The notes below the pieces were generated by a model, which was given only the letters and a program-made list of their open reading frames with translations, did not search any database and was not told where the DNA came from. Positions 17,239 to 25,491 of a DNA stretch of 64,000 nucleotides are shown piece by piece. Source of the stretch: Streptomyces hawaiiensis (GTDB taxonomy: Bacteria > Actinomycetota > Actinomycetes > Streptomycetales > Streptomycetaceae); the NCBI RefSeq assembly GCF_004803895.1, contig NZ_CP021978.1:5270001-5334000 (forward strand), given 5' to 3'. The position numbers and the translations under genes were made by a program. Position 1 is the stretch's first letter. Every line of letters begins with the position of its first letter.

Positions 17239-19548
17239 TCACCCCGCCCCCGACACCTCCGTCTCGCACCGCAGCCGTCGGTCGGTTCCGGCCTCGCGGA
17301 CCGGGCCCGTGAGCGTGAGGTGCGCCGTGTGGCGTACGTCCGTGCTGGACGCCGCCAACCGTAGTTCCAGGGCGCCCGGTTCGACCACCCTGCGGCCGGA
17401 ACGGTCGGTGAACGCCGAAAGGTCCGTGTGGAAACGGAATGTGACCCGGGCCGCCTCGCCCGGGGCCAGCTCCACCCGCTGGTAGCCGATCAGCCGGACG
17501 TCGGGGCGGGTCACCGAGGCCACCGGGTCGTGCAGGTACAGCTGCACGACCTCCGCACCCTCGCGCTCGCCCGTGTTGCGGACGGTCACCGACACGTCGT
17601 AGGAGCCGTCCGTGCCGAGCTCGGCCGGTTCGGTCGCGGTGCAGTCCTCCCAGGCGAACGCCGTGTACGAGCGGCCGTGGCCGAAGGCGTACAGCGGGGT
17701 CGGGTCGAGGTTGCTGACCTCGCCCGCCAGGCCCAGGGGCGGCTGGAGGTAGGTCCATGGCTGCCCGCCGGGGACCTGGGGGACGCTCACGGGCAGGCGG
17801 CCCGAGGGGTTCACGCGGCCCGACAGGACGCCCGCGACCGCCGGTCCGCCCTCCTCGCCCGGGAAGAACGCCTGGACGGCCGCGCCGAGGCGGCCGTGCC
17901 AGCGGCCCAGGGCATAGGGGCGGCCGGTCAGGAGCACCAGTACCACGGGGACGCCCGTGGCGACCAGCGCGTCCAGCAGCTCGCCCTGGGCGCCCGGCAG
18001 GCCCAGGTCCGTCACGTCGCAGCCCTCGCCCGAGGTGCCGCGGCCGAACAGGCCCGCCCGGTCGCCGAGGACCGCCACGCACACGTCCGCCTCGGCGGTG
18101 CGGGCGATGGCCTCCTCGAAGCCGGCGGTGTCCGGGTCCGTCACGTCGCAGCCCTGCGCGAACGTCACCTTGGCGTCGGGGAGTTCGGTGCGCAGGGCGT
18201 CCAGCACGGTCGGGATCTCGATGCCGGCCGGCACCTCGGGGTGGTGGGTGAGGACGTGGGAGGGGAAGGAGTAGCAGCCCAGCATGGCCAGGGCGTCGGC
18301 CGCCCGGGGCCCGACCACCGCGATCCGGGTGTCGGGGGCCAGCGGGAGCAGGCCGTCGGGGTTGTCGAGCAGGACCACCGACTCCTCGGCCAGGCGGCGG
18401 GCCAGGATGCGGTTGCCCGTGGAGTCCAGGTTGATCGCGGTGGCCGGCTCGGGGGTCCAGTCCTCGTCGAGCAGGCCCAGGTCGCACTTCTGGAGCAGGA
18501 CGTGGCGGGCCGCCCGGTCCACGAGCTCCTCGGGGACCTCGCCCGAGCGGACCGCCTCCAGCAGCGGCCGGCCGTAGCACTTGACGGTGGGGAGTTCGAC
18601 GTCGATGCCGGCGGTGAGGGCCGCGTGGGCCGCCCCGGCGGGGGTGCCGGCGACGCGGTGGAGGGTCTGGAGGAAGCCGATGCCGAAGTAGTCGGCGACG
18701 ACCGTGCCGGTGAAGCCCCACTCCTCGCGCAGGAGACGGGTCAGCAGTCCGGGGTCCGCGGAGGCCGGGACACCGTCCGTCTCGGTGTAGGCGGCCATAA
18801 CGGAGCGGGCGCCGCCCTCGCGCAGGGCCATCTCGAAGGGCGGGAGGGTGACGTCGGCGAACTCGCGGACGCCGGCCCGGACCGGGGCGAGGTTGCGCGC
18901 GCCGACCGAGGAGGCGTACCCGGCGAAGTGCTTGAGCGTGGCGATGACACCGGCCGACTCCAGGCCCCGCACATACGCCGTGCCGACCGTGCCGACCAGA
19001 TACGGGTCCTCGCCGATCGTCTCCTCCACCCGGCCCCAGCGCGGATCGCGTACGACGTCCAGCACGGGCGCGAGGCCCTGGTGGACGCCGGCCGAGCGCA
19101 GGTCGTCGCCGATGCGGCGGGCCATCTCCTCGACCAGCGGCGGATCCCAGGTCGCGCCCCAGGCGAGCGGGACCGGGTAGGCCGTGGCCTGCCAGGCGGT
19201 GAAGCCGGCCAGGCACTCCTCGTGCGCGATCGCCGGGATGCCGAAGCGGCCGGCCCCGGCGATCCGCCGCTGGGCGCGCGCCAGGGCCCGCGCGCCGAGC
19301 GCCGGGTCCACGGGGGCGGTGCCGAAGGAGCGGGTGAGCTGGCCCAGGCCGTGGGTGATCAGCTCGTCCCAGTCGTACTCGACGGTCATGTCGTGCTGGT
19401 GCGGAGCGACTCCGCCGCCGTCCGTCGCGGCGCCCACCCACACGCCGTAGAGCTGGGCGGTCTTCTCCTCCAGGGTCATCCGGGAGAGCAGGTCGTCGAC
19501 GCGGGCGGCGGCGGGCAGCGCGGGGTCACGCCAGGGCACGGTGGTCAT
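17239..19548 (-). CDS. glycoside hydrolase family 3 enzyme (beta-glucosidase/beta-xylosidase)
   Basis: Releases sugars from the non-reducing end of beta-linked oligosaccharides. 769 residues with no signal peptide, hence cytoplasmic. The N-terminal GH3 (alpha/beta)8 domain shows AHEECLAGFTAWQATAYP, RDPRWGRVEETIGEDPYLVG and ATLKHFAGY. The nucleophile Asp is most likely in GTVVADYFGI. The GH3 C-terminal domain (NPDGLLPLAPDTRIAVVGP, then GRPYALGRWHGRLGAAVQAF) and a fibronectin III-like tail follow. The GFTAWQAT type is common in enzymes acting on xylo-oligosaccharides, fitting the neighbouring xylanase. ATG at 19548 behind AGGAGC. Divergent from a LacI regulator. Confidence 0.88.
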   Translation of the reverse strand: MTTVPWRDPALPAAARVDDLLSRMTLEEKTAQLYGVWVGAATDGGGVAPHQHDMTVEYDWDELITHGLGQLTRSFGTAPVDPALGARALARAQRRIAGAGRFGIPAIAHEECLAGFTAWQATAYPVPLAWGATWDPPLVEEMARRIGDDLRSAGVHQGLAPVLDVVRDPRWGRVEETIGEDPYLVGTVGTAYVRGLESAGVIATLKHFAGYASSVGARNLAPVRAGVREFADVTLPPFEMALREGGARSVMAAYTETDGVPASADPGLLTRLLREEWGFTGTVVADYFGIGFLQTLHRVAGTPAGAAHAALTAGIDVELPTVKCYGRPLLEAVRSGEVPEELVDRAARHVLLQKCDLGLLDEDWTPEPATAINLDSTGNRILARRLAEESVVLLDNPDGLLPLAPDTRIAVVGPRAADALAMLGCYSFPSHVLTHHPEVPAGIEIPTVLDALRTELPDAKVTFAQGCDVTDPDTAGFEEAIARTAEADVCVAVLGDRAGLFGRGTSGEGCDVTDLGLPGAQGELLDALVATGVPVVLVLLTGRPYALGRWHGRLGAAVQAFFPGEEGGPAVAGVLSGRVNPSGRLPVSVPQVPGGQPWTYLQPPLGLAGEVSNLDPTPLYAFGHGRSYTAFAWEDCTATEPAELGTDGSYDVSVTVRNTGEREGAEVVQLYLHDPVASVTRPDVRLIGYQRVELAPGEAARVTFRFHTDLSAFTDRSGRRVVEPGALELRLAASSTDVRHTAHLTLTGPVREAGTDRRLRCETEVSGAG

Positions 19549-19583
19549 GAAGCTCCTGTCGGGTGGACGGACGGCCCTCTCAC

Positions 19584-19623
19584 GAACGTTCTGTCGAATG
19601 TTTCGTTACAAACGTCGAATGTT
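19584..19623. promoter_or_regulatory. operator cluster between GH3 and LacI genes
   Basis: Palindrome GAACGTTC (19584-19591), the imperfect CGAA-TGT-TTCG (19595-19605) and two direct copies of GTCGAATGTT (19593-19602 and 19614-19623), 21 bp or two helical turns apart. CGAA...TTCG matches the perfect palindrome before the GH10 gene, so a shared LacI-family repressor is likely. Confidence 0.55.
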
Positions 19624-19685
19624 CCGGGAACCTATGGCGGTGCGAGGACTTCGTCAAGGGGGCCCGCAGGGTTACGATCGCCGCC

Positions 19686-20750
19686 ATGACATCCCCGGAG
19701 CCCGTTGAAAGCCGGACGCAGACCCGGACGCAGGGGCGCACCGCGCAGACCGCGACCCTCGCCGAGATCGCCCGTGAGGCGGGCGTCTCGGCACCGACTG
19801 TTTCGAAGGTCCTGAACGGCCGGGCCGACGTCGCCCCGGCCACCCGGTCCCGCGTGGAGGACCTGCTGCGCGCCCACGGCTACCGGCGCCGCCGTGCCGA
19901 GGCGACCCGTTCGCCCCTGATCGACCTGGTCTTCCACGAGCTGGAGAGCGCCTGGGCGATGGAGGTCATCCGAGGCGTGGAGAACGTGGCCCGGGACGCC
20001 GGGCTGAGCGTGGTGCTGTCGGAGAGCGCGGGGCGGCTCACCCCCGGGCGGACCTGGGCCGACCAGGTCGCCGCGCGCCGGCCGCACGGGGTGATCCTGG
20101 TGCTGTCCGGGCTGGACGAGTCGCAACGGGCGCTGCTGACCAGCCGCGCCATCCCGTTCGTGGTGATGGACCCGGCCGGCGACCCCGGCGCCGACGTGCC
20201 GTCGATCGGTGCGACCAACTGGCAGGGCGGTCTCGCGGCCACCCGGCATCTGGTCGAGCTGGGGCACCGCAGGATCGGCGCGATCAGCGGGCCCTCGCAG
20301 ATGATGTGCAGCCGGGCCCGGATCGACGGCTACCGGGCCGCCCTGGAGACGGCCGGGCTGCCCGTGGACCCCGCGCTGATCGCGACCGGCGACTTCCACC
20401 ACGAGGCCGGATACCGGCGGGGCCTGGAACTGCTGCGCCGCCCGGACCGGCCGACCGCCGTCTTCGCCGGCAACGACCTCCAGGCGCTCGGGCTCTACGA
20501 AGCCGCGCGTGAGCTGGGGCTGCGCATCCCCGAGGACCTGAGCGTGGTCGGGTTCGACGATCTGCCGGTGGCGCCCTGGGTGGGGCCGCCGCTGACGACC
20601 GTACGGCAGCCGCTCACCGAGATGGCCGAGGCGGCGGCCAAGCTGGTCCTCGACCTCGGGCGGGACGGGGGGACTCCGGCGGCGACCCGGGTGGAGCTGG
20701 CGACGAGCCTGGTGGTGCGCAGCAGCACGGCGGGACCGGCCGACGGGTAG
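19686..20750 (+). CDS. LacI-family transcriptional regulator
   Basis: 354 residues. The N-terminal helix-turn-helix plus hinge is LAEIAREAGVSAPTVSKVLN with GRADVAPATRSRVEDLL. The C-terminal part is a periplasmic-binding-type sugar sensor, with GVILVLSGLDESQRALL, GHRRIGAISGPS and DDLPVAPWVGPPLTTVRQPL. I start it at the ATG 19686, which gives a short tail before the helix-turn-helix. It sits between the divergent GH3 gene and the downstream GH10 xylanase gene, so it probably represses both until a xylo-oligosaccharide binds. It is similar in layout to BxlR-type regulators. Confidence 0.9.
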   Translation: MTSPEPVESRTQTRTQGRTAQTATLAEIAREAGVSAPTVSKVLNGRADVAPATRSRVEDLLRAHGYRRRRAEATRSPLIDLVFHELESAWAMEVIRGVENVARDAGLSVVLSESAGRLTPGRTWADQVAARRPHGVILVLSGLDESQRALLTSRAIPFVVMDPAGDPGADVPSIGATNWQGGLAATRHLVELGHRRIGAISGPSQMMCSRARIDGYRAALETAGLPVDPALIATGDFHHEAGYRRGLELLRRPDRPTAVFAGNDLQALGLYEAARELGLRIPEDLSVVGFDDLPVAPWVGPPLTTVRQPLTEMAEAAAKLVLDLGRDGGTPAATRVELATSLVVRSSTAGPADG

Positions 20751-20812
20751 GTGCTGTATTGACGGGTGGTGCGGACGCCTCCACACTGCACCGAAGCCAA
20801 TCGGTTGCACCA

Positions 20813-20825
20813 CCGAAACTTTCGG
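20813..20825. promoter_or_regulatory. xylan-type operator overlapping the GH10 ribosome site
   Basis: CCGAAACTTTCGG is a perfect 13-bp palindrome. I recall CGAAA-N-TTTCG boxes from Streptomyces xylanase promoters. It overlaps the GGAGG ribosome site at 20824-20828, so a bound repressor would block a leader close to the gene. Confidence 0.7.
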
Positions 20826-20837
20826 AGGCACCCGCAC

Positions 20838-22190
20838 ATGAGATCCCTGAGATCGGGCTCACTGACCTCCCTGCTGGCCTCGGTCGTGACGGCCGGCTCC
20901 CTGCTGCTCGCGGCCCCCGCCTCGCACGCCGCAGACACCCCCCTGCGCGACCTCGCCGAAGCCAAGGGCAAGGTCATGGGCACGGCGGTCACCGGCTCGA
21001 AACTCACCGGCACCTACGGCGAGATCGCCGGGCGAGAGTTCAACTGGCTCACCCCCGGCAACGCCATGAAGTGGGGCTCGGTCGAGTCGAGCCGGGGCAG
21101 CTACGACTGGGCCGAGGCCGACCGGATCGTGGACTTCGCCGAGGCGCACGGCCAGCAGGTGCGCGGCCACACCCTGCTCTGGCACCAGCAGAACCCGGGC
21201 TGGCTGACGAACGGCAGCTGGACCCGGGACCAGCTCAGCGCCATCGTCCAGGACCACATCGCCACCGAGGTCGGCCGCTACAAGGACCGGCTGGCCGCCT
21301 GGGACGTGGTCAACGAGCCCTTCAACGAGGACGGCACCTACCGTCCGACCCTCTTCCACACCACCCTCGGTCAGGACTACATCGCGCAGGCCCTCGGCTG
21401 GGCCCGGGCCGCCGACCCGAGCGCGAAGCTGTACATCAACGACTACAACGTCGAGGGCGTCAACGCGAAGAGCACCGCCCTGTACAACCTGGTCAAGTCC
21501 CTGAAGGAGCGGGGGGTTCCGATCGACGGGGTGGGGCTGCAGGCCCATCTGATCGTCGGCCAGGTGCCCTCGACGCTCCAGCAGAACATCCAGCGCTTCG
21601 CCGACCTGGGTGTCGACGTGGCGATCACGGAGCTCGACATCCGGATGCAGCTGCCGTCGACCCCGGCGAAGCTGACCCAGCAGGCCGCCGACTACAAGGC
21701 GGTCATGCACGCCTGTGTCGCGGTGGCGCGCTGCACCGGCGTCACCGTCTGGGGCTTCACCGACTCCGACTCGTGGATCCCGGACACCTTCCCCGGCCAG
21801 GGCGCGGCCACGCCGTACGACGAGAACTACCAGCCGAAACCGGCGTACCACGCCATCGCGGAGGCGCTCGGCGGGACGACCACCCCGCCGCCGACGGACG
21901 CCTGTACGGCCACCTACAGCGTCACCAGCCAGTGGAGCAACGGTTACACGGGCCAGGTGCGGATCGCCTGCTCGGGTGCCTCGCTGTCGGCGTGGAAGGC
22001 GAACTGGACGTTCGGTGCCGGGCAGCGGATCACCCAGGCCTGGAACGCCAGCTGTACGCAGTCGGGCGCGGCGGTCAGTTGCGCCAACGCCCCCTACAAC
22101 GGCTCCGTGCCGGACGGTGGGTCGGTGACGTTCGGGTTCAACGCCTCGTGGAGCGGGAGCAATCCGGTGCCGGTGGTGACACTGGGGTGA
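20838..22190 (+). CDS. secreted endo-1,4-beta-xylanase, GH10 with CBM2
   Basis: Cleaves xylan outside the cell. 450 residues: signal peptide (SLLASVVTAGSLLLAAPASHA), GH10 catalytic barrel at about 35-350, a short TTPPPTD linker and a family 2 carbohydrate-binding module at about 356-450. The acid/base Glu is in WDVVNEPFNED and the nucleophile Glu in VAITELDIRM. The CBM2 begins CTATYSVTSQWSNGYTGQV and contains the paired cysteines and exposed tryptophans typical of that family. ATG at 20838 behind GGAGG. Together with the GH3 enzyme it would take xylan to free sugar. Confidence 0.93.
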   Translation: MRSLRSGSLTSLLASVVTAGSLLLAAPASHAADTPLRDLAEAKGKVMGTAVTGSKLTGTYGEIAGREFNWLTPGNAMKWGSVESSRGSYDWAEADRIVDFAEAHGQQVRGHTLLWHQQNPGWLTNGSWTRDQLSAIVQDHIATEVGRYKDRLAAWDVVNEPFNEDGTYRPTLFHTTLGQDYIAQALGWARAADPSAKLYINDYNVEGVNAKSTALYNLVKSLKERGVPIDGVGLQAHLIVGQVPSTLQQNIQRFADLGVDVAITELDIRMQLPSTPAKLTQQAADYKAVMHACVAVARCTGVTVWGFTDSDSWIPDTFPGQGAATPYDENYQPKPAYHAIAEALGGTTTPPPTDACTATYSVTSQWSNGYTGQVRIACSGASLSAWKANWTFGAGQRITQAWNASCTQSGAAVSCANAPYNGSVPDGGSVTFGFNASWSGSNPVPVVTLG

Positions 22191-22203
22191 GTCCGGGCCC
22201 CTG

Positions 22204-22216
22204 AAATCTGAGATTT
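22204..22216. terminator. small AT-rich palindrome after the xylanase gene
   Basis: AAATCT-G-AGATTT, followed by TTCC. It is unusually AT-rich for this genome and could be a weak terminator or part of the promoter region for the LCP gene. Confidence 0.35.
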
Positions 22217-22309
22217 TCCGAAGAAAAGGCGCCCTGAGCTCCCTGCCCGTAATAATTCGGACTTATGTTCCTGCCCGTGACGGGACATCACGGGGACGAG
22301 GGCAGTGCA

Positions 22310-23314
22310 GTGGGCCGGCGGTCGAGAGCGCTGAAGATCGCCGGCCTCACCCTGGCGGGGACGCTGGTGCTGGGCGCCGGAGCGGCGGGCTGGGCCTACT
22401 GGCATCTCAGCGACAACATCACCGGCGTCGACATCGACAACGCGCTCGGCGACGACCGGCCGCCGAAGCCGGTGACGACACCGTCGCCCTCGGCCCCGGC
22501 CCTGCCGAGCGAGGCCGTCAACATCCTGGTCCTCGGCTCGGACTCGCGCAGCGGCGAGGAGAACCGCAGGCTCGGCGGCGGTGACAGTTCCGGTGCCCGC
22601 TCCGACACGGCGATGGTCGTCCATCTCGACGCCGGGCGGACCAGCGCGACGGTGGTGAGCATCCCGCGCGACACCCTGGTCAGCCGTCCGTCCTGCCCGC
22701 GCCCGTCCGGCGGGTCGACGGCGGTTTCCCACCGCTCCATGTTCAACAGCGCGTACGAGGTGGGTGGTCCGGTCTGCGCGGTGAAAACGGTCGAGGCGAT
22801 GACGAACGTCCGCATGGACCACTACCTCGAGATCGACTTCTCCGGCTTCGCCCGGCTGGTCGACGCGCTCGGCGGAGTCACCGTCACCACGGACGAGGAC
22901 ATCGCCGACGAGGACAGCCATCTCCGGCTGAAGGCGGGCACCCACCATCTGGACGGCACCCGGGCCCTCGCCCTCGCCCGCACCCGGCACGGCATAGGCG
23001 ACGGCAGCGATCTGGGCCGTATAGGCCTCCAGCAGAAGCTGGTGAAGGCCCTGCTGGAGCAGATCGCCTCCCAGGACCTGCTCACCGACCCGGCCAAGCT
23101 GTACCGCGTCGCGGACACGGTCACCGCCGGCCTCACCACCGACACCGGCCTGGACTCCCTCAGCGAACTGACCCGGCTCGGACAGAGTCTGAAGGGCCTC
23201 TCGGCGAGTGGGGTGCGGACGGTGATGATGCCCGTGGTGCGGGCGCCGTCGGATCCCAACCGGGTGGTGGCGGAGGAGCCGGAGGCGGGGAAGCTGTGGG
23301 AGTCACTGCGCTGA
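22310..23314 (+). CDS. LytR-CpsA-Psr (LCP) family cell-wall glycopolymer ligase
   Basis: Membrane-anchored enzyme that transfers glycopolymers such as teichoic acid or arabinogalactan-like chains from lipid carriers to peptidoglycan. About 334 residues: one N-terminal membrane segment (IAGLTLAGTLVLGAGAAGWAYW), a Pro-rich spacer, then the LCP domain with VNILVLGSDSR, MVVHLDAGRTSATVVSIPRD, FSGFARLVDALGGVTV and LALARTRHGIGDGSDLGRIGLQQ. The conserved Arg and Asp residues of the active site are present. I prefer the GTG at 22310, which has GAGGGC eight bases upstream; an ATG at 22265 is an alternative. Confidence 0.88.
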   Translation: MGRRSRALKIAGLTLAGTLVLGAGAAGWAYWHLSDNITGVDIDNALGDDRPPKPVTTPSPSAPALPSEAVNILVLGSDSRSGEENRRLGGGDSSGARSDTAMVVHLDAGRTSATVVSIPRDTLVSRPSCPRPSGGSTAVSHRSMFNSAYEVGGPVCAVKTVEAMTNVRMDHYLEIDFSGFARLVDALGGVTVTTDEDIADEDSHLRLKAGTHHLDGTRALALARTRHGIGDGSDLGRIGLQQKLVKALLEQIASQDLLTDPAKLYRVADTVTAGLTTDTGLDSLSELTRLGQSLKGLSASGVRTVMMPVVRAPSDPNRVVAEEPEAGKLWESLR

Positions 23315-23333
23315 TCTGCGCAAACGAGGCACG

Positions 23334-23357
23334 GGAAAATTCTTCGAAGAAAATTCC
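23334..23357. promoter_or_regulatory. AT-rich palindrome upstream of the ECF42 promoter
   Basis: A 12-bp perfect core TTCTTCGAAGAA (23340-23351) flanked by GGAA and TTCC arms, just after the LCP gene's stop and 8 bp before the -35 element at 23365. It could terminate LCP transcription or be an operator. Confidence 0.5.
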
Positions 23358-23364
23358 GCGAGCA

Positions 23365-23391
23365 TGTCGATCCGGCGGTCTCCCGATCGAC
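23365..23391 (+). promoter_or_regulatory. putative ECF42-type promoter
   Basis: TGTCGA (23365-23370), 17-bp spacer, CGAC (23388-23391), about 50 bp before the DGPF gene. As I recall, ECF42 sigma factors recognise TGTCGA at -35 and CG(A/T)C at -10, upstream of DGPF genes. This suggests direct autoregulation by the sigma factor encoded next door. Confidence 0.65.
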
Positions 23392-23443
23392 GCAGGGGTG
23401 AGAGCGGGGAAGAGCCCCGCTCCGCGGACCCCGAGGAGTCACC

Positions 23444-23800
23444 ATGCCGCGCTTTCTCACCCTGATCCGCATCGACGAGAAGAACGCCCCCGCCGAGGGG
23501 CCGAGCCCCGAGCTCATGGAGCGGATGGGCACGCTGCTCGAGGAGATCACCAAGGCGGGGGTCATGCTCGACACGGCAGGGCTCACGCCGACCTCGGACG
23601 GCAGCCGGGTGACCTGGGAGGGCGGGCAGTTGTCCGTCACCGACGGGCCGTTCACCGAGTCCAAGGAGGTCATCGGCGGCTACTCGATCAGCCAGTGCAA
23701 GGACAAGGCCGAGGCGATCGAATGGACCAAGCGGTTCCTGTCCGTGCACGAGGACTACTGGACGATCACCGCCGAGGTCCGGCAGATCACCGAGGACTGA
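23444..23800 (+). CDS. YciI-like DGPF-domain protein
   Basis: 118 residues, small ferredoxin-like alpha/beta fold of the YciI/DGPF family. The name-giving motif is present in VTDGPFTESKEVIGGY, followed by AIEWTKRFL. Such proteins are almost always encoded beside ECF42 sigma factors and are thought to be their main targets; their biochemistry is unknown. It lies 47 bp upstream of the sigma gene in the same orientation and is preceded by a matching promoter, so the two probably form an operon. Confidence 0.9.
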   Translation: MPRFLTLIRIDEKNAPAEGPSPELMERMGTLLEEITKAGVMLDTAGLTPTSDGSRVTWEGGQLSVTDGPFTESKEVIGGYSISQCKDKAEAIEWTKRFLSVHEDYWTITAEVRQITED

Positions 23801-23847
23801 CCGGTCCCGCTTGGCCGGGCGGCGCCAGGGGTGTCTGATGGTGGGCT

Positions 23848-25488
23848 GTGACCCCGCAGCCCACCCCGGCCCCCCAACGCCCCCAGGCCTCGCAGCCCAC
23901 CGTGGCGTCGGAGTCGTCCCGGGTCTCGCAGTCCACCGAGGGCTCGGAGCCGCCCCTGGCCTCGCAGCCCACTCGGGCCGCGCAGCCGCCCCCGGCCCCA
24001 CAGCGGCCCCTGGCCTCGCAGCCCACGGAGGGCTCGCAGCCCACCCTGGCGTCGGAGTCGGCCCTGGCCTCGCAGCCCGCGGAGGGTTCGCAGCCCGCCC
24101 GGGCGTCGGGTTCGGTCCGGGCCTCGGAGTCGTCTCCGGCCTCGCAGCGGCCCCCGGCTGCGCAGCCGCCCTCGGCCTCGCAGCCCATCCGGGCCCCGCA
24201 GTCGCCCTCCGCCCCGCAGCCGCCCCCGCCCCCGGCGCCCCGGCCCGACCGGGCCGCCGAGGCCATTGAGACCGTCTTCCGTATGGAGTCGCCCCGGATC
24301 ATCGCCGGCGTCACCCGGGTCGTCCGGGACGTCGGCATCGCCGAGGAACTCGCGCAGGACGCGCTGGTCGCGGCGCTGGAGCAGTGGCCGCGGGACGGGG
24401 TGCCCGAGAACCCGGGCGCCTGGCTCATGACGACCGCCCGCCACCGCGCCGTCGACCTGGTCCGGCGCCGGGAGAACTACGCCCGCAAGCTGGCGGAGAT
24501 CGGCCGGGACCTGCCGGCCACGGCTCCCCCGGAGGAGCCCGCCGACCCCGACGGCATCGACGACGACCTGCTCCGCCTGGTGTTCATCGCCTGCCACCCG
24601 GTGCTGTCCACCGAGGCCCGCACCGCGCTCACCCTGCGCCTGCTCGGCGGCCTGACCACGGCCGAGATCGCCCGCGCCTTCCTGGTCCCGGAACCGACGA
24701 TCGCGCAGCGCATCGTCCGCGCCAAACGCACCCTCGCGACGAGGAACATCGCCTTCGAGGTGCCCCACGGCCCCGACCGCGAGGCCCGCCTCGGCTCGGT
24801 CCTCGACGTCATCTACCTGATCTTCAACGAGGGGTACGCCGCCACGGCCGGCGACGACTGGCTCCGCCCGTCCCTGTGCGAGGACGCCCTGCGCCTGGCC
24901 CGGGTGCTCTCGGCCCTCATGCCGAAGGAACCCGAGGTGCACGGCCTCACCGCGCTCCTGGAGCTGCAGGCGTCCCGTACGGCGGCCCGCACCGGCCCCT
25001 GCGGCGAGCCGGTCCTCCTCAAGGACCAGAACCGCTCCCGCTGGAACCGCATGCTCATCGCCCGCGGCATCGCCGCACTGGGCCGGGCCGAGGCCACCTC
25101 CTCGGGCGCCCCGGGCCCGTACCTCCTCCAGGCGGCCATCGTCGCCTGCCACGCGCACGCGTACACGTACGAGGAGACCGACTGGTCCCGCATCGCCACC
25201 CTTTACGGCCTCCTGGCCGCCCGCTCCCCGTCCCCGGTCGTGGAACTGAACCGCGCGGTGGCCGTCTCGATGTCCGAGGGCCCGGCCGAGGCCCTCGCCC
25301 TCGTCGACGCCCTGGCCGGCGACCCCGCCCTGCGGGACTACCACCTGCTGCCCAGCGTCCGCGGCGACCTCCTCGCCCGCCTCGGCCGTACGGCGCAGGC
25401 CCGGGCCGAGTTCGAACGGGCGGCGTACCTGACCCGGAACGAGCGGGAGCGGGAGCTGCTGCTGAGGCGGGCGGCGGAGCAGTCCTGA
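23848..25488 (+). CDS. ECF42-type RNA polymerase sigma factor with long repetitive N-terminal extension
   Basis: 546 residues. The first ~130 are a low-complexity Ala/Ser/Gln/Pro tract of imperfect repeats such as LASQPTEGSQPTLASES and ASQRPPAAQPPSASQ. Sigma region 2 begins near residue 132 (RAAEAIETVFRMESPRIIAG, then VGIAEELAQDALVAALEQWP), followed by region 4 (LRLLGGLTTAEIARAFLVPEPTIAQRI). A long C-terminal helical, TPR-like domain (EARLGSVLDVIYLIFNEGYAATAG to LTRNERERELLLRRAAEQS) is diagnostic of ECF42. Family members are normally about 400 residues, so the extension is extra. Start is GTG at 23848; the usable start could be further in. Confidence 0.88.
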   Translation: MTPQPTPAPQRPQASQPTVASESSRVSQSTEGSEPPLASQPTRAAQPPPAPQRPLASQPTEGSQPTLASESALASQPAEGSQPARASGSVRASESSPASQRPPAAQPPSASQPIRAPQSPSAPQPPPPPAPRPDRAAEAIETVFRMESPRIIAGVTRVVRDVGIAEELAQDALVAALEQWPRDGVPENPGAWLMTTARHRAVDLVRRRENYARKLAEIGRDLPATAPPEEPADPDGIDDDLLRLVFIACHPVLSTEARTALTLRLLGGLTTAEIARAFLVPEPTIAQRIVRAKRTLATRNIAFEVPHGPDREARLGSVLDVIYLIFNEGYAATAGDDWLRPSLCEDALRLARVLSALMPKEPEVHGLTALLELQASRTAARTGPCGEPVLLKDQNRSRWNRMLIARGIAALGRAEATSSGAPGPYLLQAAIVACHAHAYTYEETDWSRIATLYGLLAARSPSPVVELNRAVAVSMSEGPAEALALVDALAGDPALRDYHLLPSVRGDLLARLGRTAQARAEFERAAYLTRNERERELLLRRAAEQS

Positions 25489-25491
25489 GGG

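Noticed and set aside
16625..19441. A 938-codon minus-strand frame over the GH3 gene
   Set aside because: Overlaps the true GH3 gene in another frame, is Arg/Gly-rich and shows no motif; the GH3 protein has all family signatures.
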